Positions 32,812-40,378 of a DNA stretch of 64,000 nt are shown here, in pieces. Position 1 is the stretch's first letter. Every line of letters begins with the position of its first letter. The notes beneath the pieces are model-generated. The model saw nothing but the letters and a program-made list of their open reading frames with translations, made no database searches and was not told the DNA's origin. The position numbers and the translations under genes were made by a program. This DNA comes from a virus, in IMG/VR virus record IMGVR_UViG_3300037261_000012, positions 1 through 64,000 of that record. One strand, 5' to 3'.

Positions 32812-33080
32812 GCTTCAATGTTGTAATCCAGTTTAGCAAGCTAAGTCAGGAGGATAAAGAGACCTGCCGCGCAATGTTGGCTGGTGCCGTTCGTCACTAC
32901 GCTGACACCCATTATGAAAAGGGTTGGGACATCGTGGTGGAGTGCTTTAGCGATCAGGACATCATCGCCGTAATCGGTGGTGCTCAGACAGTCAACGGTG
33001 CCCTTCGCAAGATGTACCAAGATCAGATCAAACCCCACAACGAAGCACGGCTCAGGCACGAAGCAGCCGCAGGAGTCTGA
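32808..33080 (+). CDS. Hypothetical protein, 90 aa
   Basis: ATG at 32808 after AAGGAGTGCAAA. MSFNVVIQFSKLSQEDKET, alpha/beta. Function unknown; second gene of a four-gene early-type operon. Confidence 0.6.
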   Translation: MSFNVVIQFSKLSQEDKETCRAMLAGAVRHYADTHYEKGWDIVVECFSDQDIIAVIGGAQTVNGALRKMYQDQIKPHNEARLRHEAAAGV

Positions 33081-33081
33081 G

Positions 33082-33348
33082 ATGATCAACACTGAAAAGC
33101 CTCTGATGAACGCGGAATTCATACAAGCTGTTTCACACGCCATCCACTCCGTATGGGGAGACATTGCACAAGATGCTTGGGAGTTGGGTGAAATGAATAA
33201 TGCTGGTGCATTGGAGTTGGTGTTAGATGCAGACAGGTTGCAAACTGGTGGGTACAAAGAAGCTGCTGACCTGCTGGAGGCAGCATACAAAGCCTGGACG
33301 TACAAGACAGTGGCCAGGTACCTCAACCGTCAAATCAAGCTGGTGTGA
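33082..33348 (+). CDS. Hypothetical protein, 88 aa
   Basis: ATG directly after the previous TGA, with AGGAG upstream. Mostly helical (AEFIQAVSHAIHSVWGDIAQ, LLEAAYKAWTYKTVARYL). No family recognised. Confidence 0.6.
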   Translation: MINTEKPLMNAEFIQAVSHAIHSVWGDIAQDAWELGEMNNAGALELVLDADRLQTGGYKEAADLLEAAYKAWTYKTVARYLNRQIKLV

Positions 33349-33530
33349 TGAAACCTAAATTCTACTGGGTAAAGTTTGATGATGAGCTTACCTGGGCGGT
33401 TAAAGATGAAGAAGATAGTGTTTATCCATACCAAGTCATAGGCAGTGATGAAATCTTTGCTGAGCAAGAGATTGAAGTTCTTGCTGGTCCATTCACAGAA
33501 GAAGAAATAGCTAATTTAGTGAAGAAATAG
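33348..33530 (+). CDS. Small hypothetical protein, paralogue of the 56631 gene
   Basis: GTGATG overlap with the upstream stop. MKPKFYWVKFDDELTWAVKD, then YQVIGSDEIF and EVLAGPFTEEEI. The broken gene at 56631-56834 encodes the same pattern (YWVRI, FTWSAKDQED, SVIGSDECF, EVLAGPFNETQI). Function unknown. Confidence 0.65.
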   Translation: MKPKFYWVKFDDELTWAVKDEEDSVYPYQVIGSDEIFAEQEIEVLAGPFTEEEIANLVKK

Positions 33531-33563
33531 TGATAAATTTAGCAAATTTAGTGCTGCAAGTAC

Positions 33564-33592
33564 TTGACAGACTGTGCGTATTGTGGGATACT
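33564..33592 (+). promoter_or_regulatory. Family promoter
   Basis: CTGCAAGTAC, TTGACA at 33564, 17-base spacer ending TTGTGG, GATACT at 33587. Confidence 0.75.
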
Positions 33593-33628
33593 CCAATCAT
33601 ACCGAATCACATGACAAGGAGTGTCAAA

Positions 33629-33793
33629 ATGTGCCAAACAACCAAAGCCCCGCTGAAGCCCTACATAGCTATAGTGTATGGGACTGTCCGGGGCATCCCC
33701 TTCGTGCGGTACGCCAAGACCCTGCAATCAATTGCCAGGATCGAGCGTACCTGCCGGTCAGTTGAAATCTTTCCAATGAGAAAGGCGGCGTGA
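33629..33793 (+). CDS. Small hypothetical protein, 54 aa
   Basis: ATG after AAGGAGTGTCAAA. MCQTTKAPLKPYIAIVYGTV, basic. The 16-base element is read LQSIA in the middle. Function unknown. Confidence 0.55.
   Translation: MCQTTKAPLKPYIAIVYGTVRGIPFVRYAKTLQSIARIERTCRSVEIFPMRKAA
33722..33737 (+). repeat. 16-base element copy
   Basis: CTGCAATCAATTGCCA, 14 of 16; inside the 33629 gene, read LQSIA. Confidence 0.8.
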
Positions 33794-34059
33794 TGGCACT
33801 AAATACATTCAAGAGTTATGAAGATACCGCAGCGTCGGTGCGACTATATGGAGACAAGCAAGCTGGTGTTGCTCCAACCATTAAAATGCGTACGGGGTGG
33901 AGTAAAACTCTTGCTGTGATGACTGAGCAGGAGATGGCGGATTACCTGCGGTTGAAGAAAATCTGGTCAGTCAACGGAGCGATCAAGCACTTCGAAAGCC
34001 AGGTGTCCCAACGGGCTGTCGGTAGTACCCCTGTCATTAAGCCATACAAGGTGGCGTAA
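33793..34059 (+). CDS. Hypothetical protein, 88 aa
   Basis: GTGATG overlap. MALNTFKSYEDTAASVRLYG, basic, with a helix (EQEMADYLRLKKIWSVNGAI). Function unknown. Confidence 0.6.
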   Translation: MALNTFKSYEDTAASVRLYGDKQAGVAPTIKMRTGWSKTLAVMTEQEMADYLRLKKIWSVNGAIKHFESQVSQRAVGSTPVIKPYKVA

Positions 34060-34247
34060 TGGACAACATTCTGAAAGTAAAGCTAACTGCCATTGGAGCT
34101 AACCAATGGAATGCATATTGGGAAGCCAAGTACGCTGGTGGTGAGCCTCACTGGAATTCAGTAACAGAAGGGTATGAGGTGACTGCCAAGGAAAGCGTGC
34201 TTCTCAAAATCCTGGACACTCTGCAAGAAACCACGGTGCAACTATGA
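34059..34247 (+). CDS. Small hypothetical protein, 62 aa
   Basis: TAATG coupling. MDNILKVKLTAIGANQWNAY, alpha/beta with a C-terminal helix. Function unknown. Confidence 0.6.
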   Translation: MDNILKVKLTAIGANQWNAYWEAKYAGGEPHWNSVTEGYEVTAKESVLLKILDTLQETTVQL

Positions 34248-34654
34248 AAGTAGGATTCACAGGGACACAGCATGGTATGACTGGAGAGCAGGCACTATTG
34301 TTGAATCAGTTGCTCCATCAGCTAAAGCCAACAGAATTCCATCATGGGTGTTGTGTAGGTGCTGATGAAGTAGCCAACAGGATGGCCAACGCCTTTGACA
34401 TACCTACCGTGGCTCATCCTCCGCTGAATGAGATCAAGATGGCCTTGAACTTGATTAACGTCACTACCCTGCCGCCGAAGGAATACCTAGAGCGCAACAT
34501 GGACATCGTTGATGCAACTGATTGCCTGATAGCCACACCCTGGACTACTCAAGAGGTACTGAGGTCAGGAACCTGGGCTACTGTCCGGTATGCCAGGCGC
34601 AAAGGCCGCACAATATACCTGTTATTTCCTCACGGTGAGGTACGAAAGGAGTAA
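34244..34654 (+). CDS. SLOG-like (LOG/DprA-type Rossmann) protein
   Basis: MKVGFTGTQHGMTGEQALLL, then EFHHGCCVGADEVA (the GxxGAD-like nucleotide loop), DIPTVAHPP, YLERNMDIVDATDCLIATPW and SGTWATVRYARRKGR. This is the pattern of SLOG superfamily nucleotide-sensing proteins. Possible roles include binding a nucleotide signal or nucleic acid; phage examples are uncharacterised. Confidence 0.6.
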   Translation: MKVGFTGTQHGMTGEQALLLNQLLHQLKPTEFHHGCCVGADEVANRMANAFDIPTVAHPPLNEIKMALNLINVTTLPPKEYLERNMDIVDATDCLIATPWTTQEVLRSGTWATVRYARRKGRTIYLLFPHGEVRKE

Positions 34655-34656
34655 CC

Positions 34657-35199
34657 ATGGAAGCACCTGAGTTTGTAGAATTTGCAAAGATTGCACGCCT
34701 TAGTCGCTTATGTGTAGTGACTGAGAAAATTGATGGCACCAATGCGAGTATCTTCATCGGAGAGGACGGTGGATTCCTGACAGGTAGCCGCACGCGCTGG
34801 ATCACGCCCGAGGACGACAACTTTGGCTTCTCAAGATGGGCACATGAACATAAAGAAGAACTGCTTACCCTTGGGCCTGGGCACCATTTTGGTGAGTGGT
34901 GGGGGCAAGGAATACAGAGAAAGTATGATTTGAAAGAAAAAAGATGGAGTCTGTTTAACACTAGCAAGTGGACTGATCCTGCGGTTCGTCCGGCTTGTTG
35001 CCATGTTGCCCCTGTACTAGCCTCTGGGTTGTTCTCTGCTTTTGATTGGAACGACTTGTTGGAAGGATTAAAGATAAATGGGAGTCTTGCGGCTCCTGGT
35101 TTTATGAAGCCAGAGGGTATTGTTATCTGGCATGAACATGCTAGAACGTACTTCAAGAAGACTATTGAGAAAGATCAAGAGGGCAAATCATGGAAGTAA
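34657..35199 (+). CDS. RNA ligase-like nucleotidyltransferase
   Basis: ATG after AAAGGAGTAACC. Motif I VTEKIDGTNASIF carries the KxDG adenylation lysine (about residue 25); GSRTRWITPEDD follows; MKPEGIVIWHEH matches motif IV (EGxVI) and TYFKKTIEKDQEGK motif V. At 180 aa it is a minimal ligase domain. It could repair host-cleaved RNAs; this phage carries tRNAs that could be substrates. Confidence 0.7.
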   Translation: MEAPEFVEFAKIARLSRLCVVTEKIDGTNASIFIGEDGGFLTGSRTRWITPEDDNFGFSRWAHEHKEELLTLGPGHHFGEWWGQGIQRKYDLKEKRWSLFNTSKWTDPAVRPACCHVAPVLASGLFSAFDWNDLLEGLKINGSLAAPGFMKPEGIVIWHEHARTYFKKTIEKDQEGKSWK

Positions 35200-35474
35200 A
35201 TAAACAAGGGCATATGATTGTCCTGGTGAATTCAGACAGTGGCGACAAACAGTATAGAGTGGACTTGACTGCCCAAAAATGTAGTTGCCCTGGGTGGATA
35301 TTCAGTAAAAATTATCCGCGAAATTGCAAGCACCTTCGTAGACTGGGTTATAGTGATGAAGTGCTTCTTGAGCAACAAGAAGCCGCAGGTAAATACCCAA
35401 ATCAAATAATCAACAAGCCGGAAGCCCAGCATTACACAAAGGAAGAACTGAAGGAGATTGCTGAAAAGCTATAA
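35190..35474 (+). CDS. SWIM zinc-finger protein
   Basis: Overlaps the RNA ligase gene. YRVDLTAQKCSCPGWIFSKN and RNCKHLRRLGY give the SWIM pattern CxC...CxH. The C-terminal third is helical. A paralogue is at 39418 (RVDVTNGRCDCPAWKFSKG, VCKHLQALGF). SWIM domains bind DNA or proteins. Confidence 0.7.
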   Translation: MEVNKQGHMIVLVNSDSGDKQYRVDLTAQKCSCPGWIFSKNYPRNCKHLRRLGYSDEVLLEQQEAAGKYPNQIINKPEAQHYTKEELKEIAEKL

Positions 35475-35492
35475 GGAGGATTATAATGGTGT

Positions 35493-35660
35493 ATGGACGA
35501 ACTCCTACGCCAGTTAGATGTGAAAGCCAGGTTGTATGGAGACCTTAGCTTGGAGGCTCGCGCCGCCCTAAGAGTAAGAGAATTAGAAAGCCAAGTAAGT
35601 AACCTTCTGGCCAGCAAGAACATGCGCAAGATAGACATGGCGGTTTTCAAACGTAAGTAA
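35493..35660 (+). CDS. Small helical protein, 55 aa
   Basis: MDELLRQLDVKARLYGDLSL, strongly helical, likely coiled coil (VRELESQVSNLLASKN). An alternative ATG at 35486 opens only a 20-codon frame. Ribosome site AAGGAGG lies at 35474-35480. Function unknown. Confidence 0.5.
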   Translation: MDELLRQLDVKARLYGDLSLEARAALRVRELESQVSNLLASKNMRKIDMAVFKRK

Positions 35661-35676
35661 CTGCAATCAATTGCAG
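35661..35676 (+). repeat. 16-base element copy (exact)
   Basis: CTGCAATCAATTGCAG; intergenic, starting at the base after a stop codon and 13 bases before the next start. Confidence 0.9.
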
Positions 35677-35689
35677 TCCAAGGAGTAAC

Positions 35690-35776
35690 ATGCAACGCAT
35701 TGAGTTGATAGATATAGTGCTATACACGGATATAGCATTATGTATTCTTATCTTAATTTCTTCAATTATTCAATGA
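35690..35776 (+). CDS. Tiny membrane peptide, 28 aa
   Basis: ATG after AAGGAGTAAC. MQRIELIDIVLYTDIALCIL, almost one transmembrane helix. Stop overlaps the next start (ATGATG). Supported by ribosome site and coupling. Confidence 0.45.
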   Translation: MQRIELIDIVLYTDIALCILILISSIIQ

Positions 35777-35949
35777 TGCTGTACTACCCTTGTATTACCC
35801 ATGTGTTTACAGGCAAAATCCAGCAGAAGGTTGGTGAGGCCATGACTCTTGCGGAGGCAACTCTCTTTCTTGTGAAACATTATCACTGTAAGTGGGTTAA
35901 TTGTGAAGCTATTCCACAACCAGTAAATCATGAATATTTTCAGAAATAG
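35773..35949 (+). CDS. Small hypothetical protein, 58 aa
   Basis: ATGA overlap with the tiny membrane peptide. MMLYYPCITHVFTGKIQQKV, then ATLFLVKHYHCKWVNCEAIP. Function unknown. Confidence 0.5.
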   Translation: MMLYYPCITHVFTGKIQQKVGEAMTLAEATLFLVKHYHCKWVNCEAIPQPVNHEYFQK

Positions 35950-35961
35950 TTCAGAAAGTGC

Positions 35962-35990
35962 TTGACAGACTGCGCCGATTGCGGTAAATT
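35962..35990 (+). promoter_or_regulatory. Family promoter
   Basis: ATAGTTCAGAAAGTGC, TTGACA at 35962, 17-base spacer ending TTGCGG, TAAATT at 35985. Confidence 0.8.
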
Positions 35991-36027
35991 GTAGTCATAG
36001 ATCGCAAATACGACAAGGAGTGTCAAA

Positions 36028-36219
36028 ATGTGTGAGTATACCGAATATGCTGACAACGAAGTAAAGGAAATGCGGGAAGATGACTTTACTGCCGATAGCT
36101 TCACCAACCAGGATGAGGTGGACTTTCTGCAAGGAAAGAAAGTCCAGGTAGACTGCCACCAGACCATGGAACCATCAGAGGAATATGAAACTCTGATGAA
36201 AGATTTGGAGTTCGCATGA
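36028..36219 (+). CDS. Small acidic protein, 63 aa
   Basis: ATG after AAGGAGTGTCAAA. MCEYTEYADNEVKEMREDDF, very acidic, which could mimic DNA or bind a host protein. Such small acidic early proteins are common phage takeover factors, but this is conjecture. Confidence 0.6.
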   Translation: MCEYTEYADNEVKEMREDDFTADSFTNQDEVDFLQGKKVQVDCHQTMEPSEEYETLMKDLEFA

Positions 36220-36419
36220 GCAAGCTCTCTGATCGTGCAGTTACTGCGATTGAGGCTGCCTTGGATCAATCCAAATACAGGTTCATACGGGAGGAAACAG
36301 CCGCTGTGGTGCTGGATGAGGCTACCGGAATCCATGTGGATTTCAACGAATTCCCAGGCATTATACAATCCTTGGGGTTCCGCTGCACGGATGGTTACGT
36401 GTGGGAAGACCCAGCATGA
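36216..36419 (+). CDS. Small hypothetical protein, 67 aa
   Basis: ATGA overlap. MSKLSDRAVTAIEAALDQSK, alpha/beta, ends GYVWEDPA. Function unknown. Confidence 0.6.
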   Translation: MSKLSDRAVTAIEAALDQSKYRFIREETAAVVLDEATGIHVDFNEFPGIIQSLGFRCTDGYVWEDPA

Positions 36420-36649
36420 GCTTCAGGGTGTGGGTGGTGTTCATGCCTGGTGTGCCCACCTTCAAAGGGGTAGGTTCGTGGAGGGTGATTTGCTGCCTTA
36501 AAGCCAAACCTGCAAGCCCTTACGCATGTGATGGAATACTGATAAGCTGTGGTGAACTGAGCTTTACTAGCAATAGTCCAGTAAAGCCAGGGCAGTGGTG
36601 CAACCCAGCCAAACTGGCCTTGGAATACCAAAGGACAAAACATGATTAG
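36416..36649 (+). CDS. Small hypothetical protein, 77 aa
   Basis: ATGA overlap at 36416. MSFRVWVVFMPGVPTFKGVG, beta-rich, four cysteines. Function unknown. Confidence 0.55.
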   Translation: MSFRVWVVFMPGVPTFKGVGSWRVICCLKAKPASPYACDGILISCGELSFTSNSPVKPGQWCNPAKLALEYQRTKHD

Positions 36650-36755
36650 CTGGTGGCAACATCTGAGTTTCTCTCAAGCTGGATCACTGTTGATAATCCT
36701 GATCTTGGTTATTCTTACCGCCAGGTATGGCTGGAAGAAGGGTGGGGATGATTAA
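36642..36755 (+). CDS. Small single-helix membrane protein, 37 aa
   Basis: MISWWQHLSFSQAGSLLIIL followed by a hydrophobic run and RYGWKKGGDD. One transmembrane helix with a basic/acidic tail. Overlaps both neighbours. Confidence 0.5.
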   Translation: MISWWQHLSFSQAGSLLIILILVILTARYGWKKGGDD

Positions 36756-36927
36756 GCATCACGCAACTAGGGAACAAGTAGGCAACCTATTCATGGTGTT
36801 TGCCAAGCTCGTTGAAACGAAACATGAGGGGTATGCTTGTTCTTGTTGGAGTATGCCTGACTGGCTAATAACTATGTACTACACAGCAAAGGAACCAGAA
36901 TGGACAAGAATGACGAGCTGGCGCTGA
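36748..36927 (+). CDS. Small hypothetical protein, 59 aa
   Basis: ATGATT start overlapping the membrane peptide. MIKHHATREQVGNLFMVFAK, one CxC (YACSCW). Overlaps the next gene by 28 bases. Function unknown. Confidence 0.5.
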   Translation: MIKHHATREQVGNLFMVFAKLVETKHEGYACSCWSMPDWLITMYYTAKEPEWTRMTSWR

Positions 36928-37724
36928 AGATTTACATTGAAATGAATTGCGACGGTACTATACCGTGGGAGCCAGATGGTGTTTATTGGTATCAAGAATT
37001 CGCCAGCCGCCTTCGCGCAGCGTGGCAGGGGGAGCCTCTGTTTGTTATCTTTGACGGGCCACCTAGCCATGAATCAGGACGTTTCATTGAAGTTGAAACG
37101 GAAGACGGTAAATCACGCAATGTTGGGCATTGGGAACTGTATCCGGGCCAGCCTGGATTATGGCGTCTTGGCCCACTCTACGCCGCCCCAACGGGCAACG
37201 AGTCCGCAACTCCGAAGGTGCCTGAACCCGCGAGGGAAGGGCCGGAGAGCTTCGCTCCGACGAATTCACCTTTGGATGCTGCGGCCACGCCGAGCCAGCC
37301 TGTTCTCGATAATCCTTGGCCGCTTGATATTGACGGTGAGCGATATACTCCTGCGCCCGAGACTGCGGCTACGGATGACTATGAAGATATTGCGAGGTTG
37401 ATGGAACGCCGAAACTGCGCGATCTGGGCGAAGATGCTGCGCGAATTGGTATCTGTTCTTGCAGCAGCAGCCAAGGAGATAGCCGAACTCCGCGCCGCGA
37501 CTCCTGCGGCAGCGAAACTGGAGGAGTGGTCTAGGCAAGTTCGCATCACAATTCGCGGCATTGATGGCCAAGCTGAAATGTTAGTTGGGCCGCCGCCGCT
37601 TTCAAACTGGAAAGCGGAAGAAATCGTTGTTGGGTACAAACTCAATACAGGGCTATGGCATCGGCTGCTTGGATTGCTCGCGTGCTGTCCGGTAAGCGAA
37701 GGTGCCGACACCTGGCGCATGTAA
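36900..37724 (+). CDS. Hypothetical protein, 274 aa, GC-rich codons
   Basis: MDKNDELALKIYIEMNCDGT opens an N-terminal domain (IPWEPDGVYWYQEFASRLRA), a proline/alanine-rich middle, then a helical C-terminal part (ELVSVLAAAAKEIAELRAAT). Codons end in G or C far more often than in neighbouring genes, suggesting recent acquisition from another phage or host. No function recognised. Confidence 0.6.
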   Translation: MDKNDELALKIYIEMNCDGTIPWEPDGVYWYQEFASRLRAAWQGEPLFVIFDGPPSHESGRFIEVETEDGKSRNVGHWELYPGQPGLWRLGPLYAAPTGNESATPKVPEPAREGPESFAPTNSPLDAAATPSQPVLDNPWPLDIDGERYTPAPETAATDDYEDIARLMERRNCAIWAKMLRELVSVLAAAAKEIAELRAATPAAAKLEEWSRQVRITIRGIDGQAEMLVGPPPLSNWKAEEIVVGYKLNTGLWHRLLGLLACCPVSEGADTWRM

Positions 37725-37838
37725 AACGTTAACCACAACTTAAGCGCCATAAACGGCAACCATCACATGCGGATTAGGTTACGCCCTTAGGCTCTTATGG
37801 CCTTTTAATTTGTACGGTAGATTGTAGGAGAGTAATCT

Positions 37839-37859
37839 GTATTCTCACCTGGAGAATAC
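37839..37859 (+). promoter_or_regulatory. Hairpin covering a ribosome site
   Basis: GTATTCTC (37839-37846) and GAGAATAC (37852-37859) are perfect 8-bp inverted repeats with a 5-base loop, ending one base before the ATG at 37861. The GGAG ribosome site (37851-37854) lies in the stem. The surrounding gap 37725-37860 holds no gene. Confidence 0.6.
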
Positions 37860-37860
37860 C

Positions 37861-38049
37861 ATGGATGTCTTAATGCTTATATTTGCAATGAGTTTTTTTG
37901 GGGAATCAGCAATGATGGCCGTTCAGTTTCCAACCATGGAAAAGTGTGAAGCAGCCATAGGGGGAGTACTACAAGGGTTTGCTGATGACAACAATGCTAA
38001 ACTTTTTCAAGCAGTATGTGTGAAACCAATTGCTGGGAAAGCAGCGTAA
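37861..38049 (+). CDS. Small exported or membrane protein, 62 aa
   Basis: MDVLMLIFAMSFFGESAMMA is hydrophobic, followed by EKCEAAIGG and VCVKPIAGKAA with two cysteines. It may be a periplasmic protein with a signal anchor. Its ribosome site is within a hairpin. Confidence 0.55.
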   Translation: MDVLMLIFAMSFFGESAMMAVQFPTMEKCEAAIGGVLQGFADDNNAKLFQAVCVKPIAGKAA

Positions 38050-38120
38050 GCCCAGAGAAATGGTGGGTTGGTGTTAGGAAAGAACATAATGAGTTCTGGA
38101 GTTTTATTTGCCGAAAGTCC

Positions 38121-38149
38121 TTGACAGACTCGCCAAATTGTGGGAAACT
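38121..38149 (+). promoter_or_regulatory. Family promoter
   Basis: CCGAAAGTCC, TTGACA at 38121, 17-base spacer ending TTGTGG, GAAACT at 38144; the 16-base element starts at the next base. Confidence 0.75.
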
Positions 38150-38165
38150 TGGCAATCAATTGCAG
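38150..38165 (+). repeat. 16-base element copy just after a promoter
   Basis: TGGCAATCAATTGCAG, 14 of 16, at the expected transcription start. Confidence 0.8.
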
Positions 38166-38184
38166 TCAAGCAAAGGAGTGCAGT

Positions 38185-38387
38185 ATGTTGACATATGGAC
38201 ATCCAAACTCTAAGATCAGTTTACCTGCTTTGCCTGAGGTCAGGCTTGGTATTTCCCACTGACTACCAACAAGGTAGAGGCAGAGATTCATATACAAGAA
38301 ACTGGGGAAGAAATCGCTGTAGGCTCTGGAGACACAGTAGCAGAAGCCATGGCCGAATGCTTGAAGATGTTGGAGCAGCCAGCGTGA
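38185..38387 (+). pseudogene. Frameshifted small gene
   Basis: ATG at 38185 follows AAAGGAGTGCAGT and opens MLTYGHPNSKISLPALPEVR, ending at TGA 38260. In the -1 frame, coding continues without a start as FPLTTNKVEAEIHIQETGEE, then IAVGSGDTVAEAMAECLKML, to TGA at 38385. The two halves read like one 65-residue protein broken by one base. No canonical slippery site is visible, so indel or sequence error is favoured. Confidence 0.5.
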
Positions 38388-38617
38388 AACAGCTTGAAAT
38401 CAGCGACCAACCTGATGGTTTCCTACACTCGGTGTACCATGTGGAGAATGAGGAGGAGGTGCAGTTGCTGATGAAGCAAGCACGCTCCAATGGCCTTAGT
38501 GGGTTCCAGGTGTTTGACAAGATTGATATACCAGAAACTGATCCAGGTTGGCGCGAGACCCCAATATACCCGGCTTTGCTGGCTAAACACCGTGAAGAAG
38601 TACTGAGGAAACCATGA
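38384..38617 (+). CDS. Small hypothetical protein, 77 aa
   Basis: GTG at 38384 overlaps the previous TGA. VKQLEISDQPDGFLHSVYHV, acidic, alpha/beta. Function unknown. Confidence 0.55.
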   Translation: MKQLEISDQPDGFLHSVYHVENEEEVQLLMKQARSNGLSGFQVFDKIDIPETDPGWRETPIYPALLAKHREEVLRKP

Positions 38618-38754
38618 GCATCACCATACCAGGGTCTGTTTATACAGGCCCGCACTCACCAGCAGAGACAGCCAGACCGTTGTCTCCCAAGCAACAAGAT
38701 GGTGTCGTAGAGTACGAAAGTTGGTTAAATTTATTGCAAATAATGACGAAATAG
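38614..38754 (+). CDS. Small hypothetical protein, 46 aa
   Basis: ATGA overlap. MSITIPGSVYTGPHSPAETA with a polar middle and helical end. Function unknown. Confidence 0.5.
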   Translation: MSITIPGSVYTGPHSPAETARPLSPKQQDGVVEYESWLNLLQIMTK

Positions 38755-38766
38755 TTCAGAAAGTAC

Positions 38767-38795
38767 TTGACAAACTGCGCCGATTGCGGTAAATT
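38767..38795 (+). promoter_or_regulatory. Family promoter
   Basis: ATAGTTCAGAAAGTAC, TTGACA at 38767, 17-base spacer ending TTGCGG, TAAATT at 38790. Confidence 0.8.
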
Positions 38796-38849
38796 GGGGA
38801 ATTACATACTTAACTCCCTCTGACCAAGAGGGACAACTGGAGAACAACG

Positions 38850-39203
38850 ATGAGCAAGCAACTGACGTTCGATGAGTTTCGCGCTGCCAACGTGGCGCGC
38901 TGCCTCAAGTGGAATCCACAAGGGATTGAATCGTGGTCGCCGTCCGACTGGCTTACAGCCGTTACTGGCGAGCTTGGCGAACTGGCCTCGCTGTTGAAGA
39001 TGCGCAACCGTGAACGAGACGGCCTTCCCGGTAACAAATTCAGCCCAACCGACAAGCAAGTAGCTGACGAGATAGCAGATGTGCTCACCTATCTCGACCT
39101 GCTGGCCGCTGCGCTGGGCGTTGACTTGGGTTTCGCTGCGGCACAGAAATTTAACGAGGTAAGTGAGCGTGTAGGGTTCCCCGACCGCATCGAAATGGCG
39201 TGA
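38850..39203 (+). CDS. MazG-like pyrophosphohydrolase, second copy
   Basis: Signature residues in LTAVTGELGELASLLKMRN and QVADEIADVLTYLDLLAAAL (ExxE...ExxD). 117 aa, the size of single-domain MazG-like enzymes. The GC-rich codon use differs from neighbours. It could degrade modified nucleotides or ppGpp-related signals. Confidence 0.8.
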   Translation: MSKQLTFDEFRAANVARCLKWNPQGIESWSPSDWLTAVTGELGELASLLKMRNRERDGLPGNKFSPTDKQVADEIADVLTYLDLLAAALGVDLGFAAAQKFNEVSERVGFPDRIEMA

Positions 39204-39257
39204 GGGAGTTATGTATATAAGTCCCGTAAATTGTAGTCATAACGGAGAAACCAGGTG

Positions 39258-39314
39258 TATTCGCCTACCAATTTAGGCATTAACGGACTTAACGCCTAAT
39301 TTGGTAGGCGAATA
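39258..39314 (+). promoter_or_regulatory. Long hairpin with 21-base arms
   Basis: TATTCGCCTACCAATTTAGGC (39258 on) pairs with the inverted sequence ending GGTAGGCGAATA (to 39314) with one mismatch and a 15-base loop. No U-tract follows, so it is not a classical terminator. It lies between the MazG-like gene and the next promoter; the rest of the 39204-39417 gap holds only that promoter. Confidence 0.65.
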
Positions 39315-39338
39315 ATGATGAAATAGTTCAGAAAGTAC

Positions 39339-39367
39339 TTGACAGATTCACTGGATTGTGGGAAACT
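39339..39367 (+). promoter_or_regulatory. Family promoter
   Basis: ATAGTTCAGAAAGTAC, TTGACA at 39339, 17-base spacer ending TTGTGG, GAAACT at 39362. Confidence 0.75.
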
Positions 39368-39417
39368 CTAGTCATAGGTTGAAGATCAGAAGTTAAACCC
39401 AGACAAGGAGTGTCAAA

Positions 39418-39636
39418 ATGGAAACCAGCAAAACCCTGAGCGCCCAAGTAGTTCTTCGTGGCAACAGCCTGTACACTATCGTCACGATGCCCAGCACAAG
39501 CAACCTCGACAAGTCCTACCGCGTGGATGTAACTAATGGTCGTTGCGACTGCCCGGCCTGGAAATTCTCGAAGGGCCATACCAAGGTTTGCAAGCACCTG
39601 CAAGCACTGGGCTTCAAACAGCGCGTAGCAGCCTAA
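39418..39636 (+). CDS. SWIM zinc-finger protein, second copy
   Basis: ATG after AAGGAGTGTCAAA. RVDVTNGRCDCPAWKFSKG and VCKHLQALGF form CxC...CxH. 72 aa, little more than the finger. Paralogous to the 35190 gene, from which it differs by lacking the C-terminal helix. Confidence 0.7.
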   Translation: METSKTLSAQVVLRGNSLYTIVTMPSTSNLDKSYRVDVTNGRCDCPAWKFSKGHTKVCKHLQALGFKQRVAA

Positions 39637-39695
39637 GCCTGAGCCGGTGGGCGTCACCGACTTGACAGGGTGGAACAGACACCCTTAGGATGGGA

Positions 39696-40223
39696 ATGAG
39701 CACTAACAGAATATTGCGGGCCGCTACCTTTGCCGTGCAAGCACACGGAATCCAGGTACGTAAGTATACTGGTGAGCCGTATGTGCGGCATGTGTTCGAA
39801 GTAGCTGAAATAGTGGCTAGTGTAACTACCGATGAGGACACGATCATTGCCGCCATGCTGCATGACGTGCTGGAAGACACCAGTATGGAGCCATCGGATA
39901 TATCATTGCGGTTCGGATTTATAGTACTTGATCTGGTGATGCAATTAACTGATTCCAAAGTAGAACCTGGGATCAATCGCGCTGCCAGGAAAGCCAATGA
40001 TTGCTCTCGTTTGTCATTATCTAGTCCAGCAGCGGCTACGATCAAACTGGCCGACTTGATGAACAACACAGAAAGCATCGTCAAGTATGCTCCTAACTTT
40101 GCCAAGGTGTATTTGGCAGAGAAGATGCTGGCACTCACGGTGTTGAGTCATGGCCATGCTGGGCTGTATCATCTTGCCAAAGAACAGGTCTTCAGTGCAT
40201 TGGAAAAGCTGGGACCAAAGTGA
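39696..40223 (+). CDS. HD-domain hydrolase, SpoT/MESH1-like
   Basis: ATG at 39696 (or 39690) behind TTAGGA. KYTGEPYVRHVFEVAEIVAS and IIAAMLHDVLEDTSM show the His and HD-ED metal-site pattern of SpoT/MESH1 ppGpp hydrolases; ATIKLADLMNNTESI supplies the distal aspartate. 176 aa, a stand-alone hydrolase. Removing (p)ppGpp would counter the host stringent response; the substrate is inferred from family. Confidence 0.7.
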   Translation: MSTNRILRAATFAVQAHGIQVRKYTGEPYVRHVFEVAEIVASVTTDEDTIIAAMLHDVLEDTSMEPSDISLRFGFIVLDLVMQLTDSKVEPGINRAARKANDCSRLSLSSPAAATIKLADLMNNTESIVKYAPNFAKVYLAEKMLALTVLSHGHAGLYHLAKEQVFSALEKLGPK

Positions 40224-40237
40224 GTTGGTTACTTCAC

Positions 40238-40378
40238 ATGAAAATCCTTAATCTGCCTCTTAGCGCCGGGCAGGTACTATACAATTCAGACACGCTTGTT
40301 GTGGCTATGGTGTGGCAAGCCTGGGTGATTATTGCCATTGTGTTGGTGTGGGTTGTTATTATGTTGAGAACGAAATGA
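40238..40378 (+). CDS. Small single-helix membrane protein, 46 aa
   Basis: MKILNLPLSAGQVLYNSDTL followed by a C-terminal transmembrane helix (VIIAIVLVWVVIM) and RTK. ATGA overlap with the next gene. Confidence 0.5.
   Translation: MKILNLPLSAGQVLYNSDTLVVAMVWQAWVIIAIVLVWVVIMLRTK

Noticed and set aside
39662-39690. TTGACA upstream of the HD-hydrolase gene
   Set aside because: The base pattern 16-17 bases downstream (CCTTAGGA) does not resemble a -10 box.
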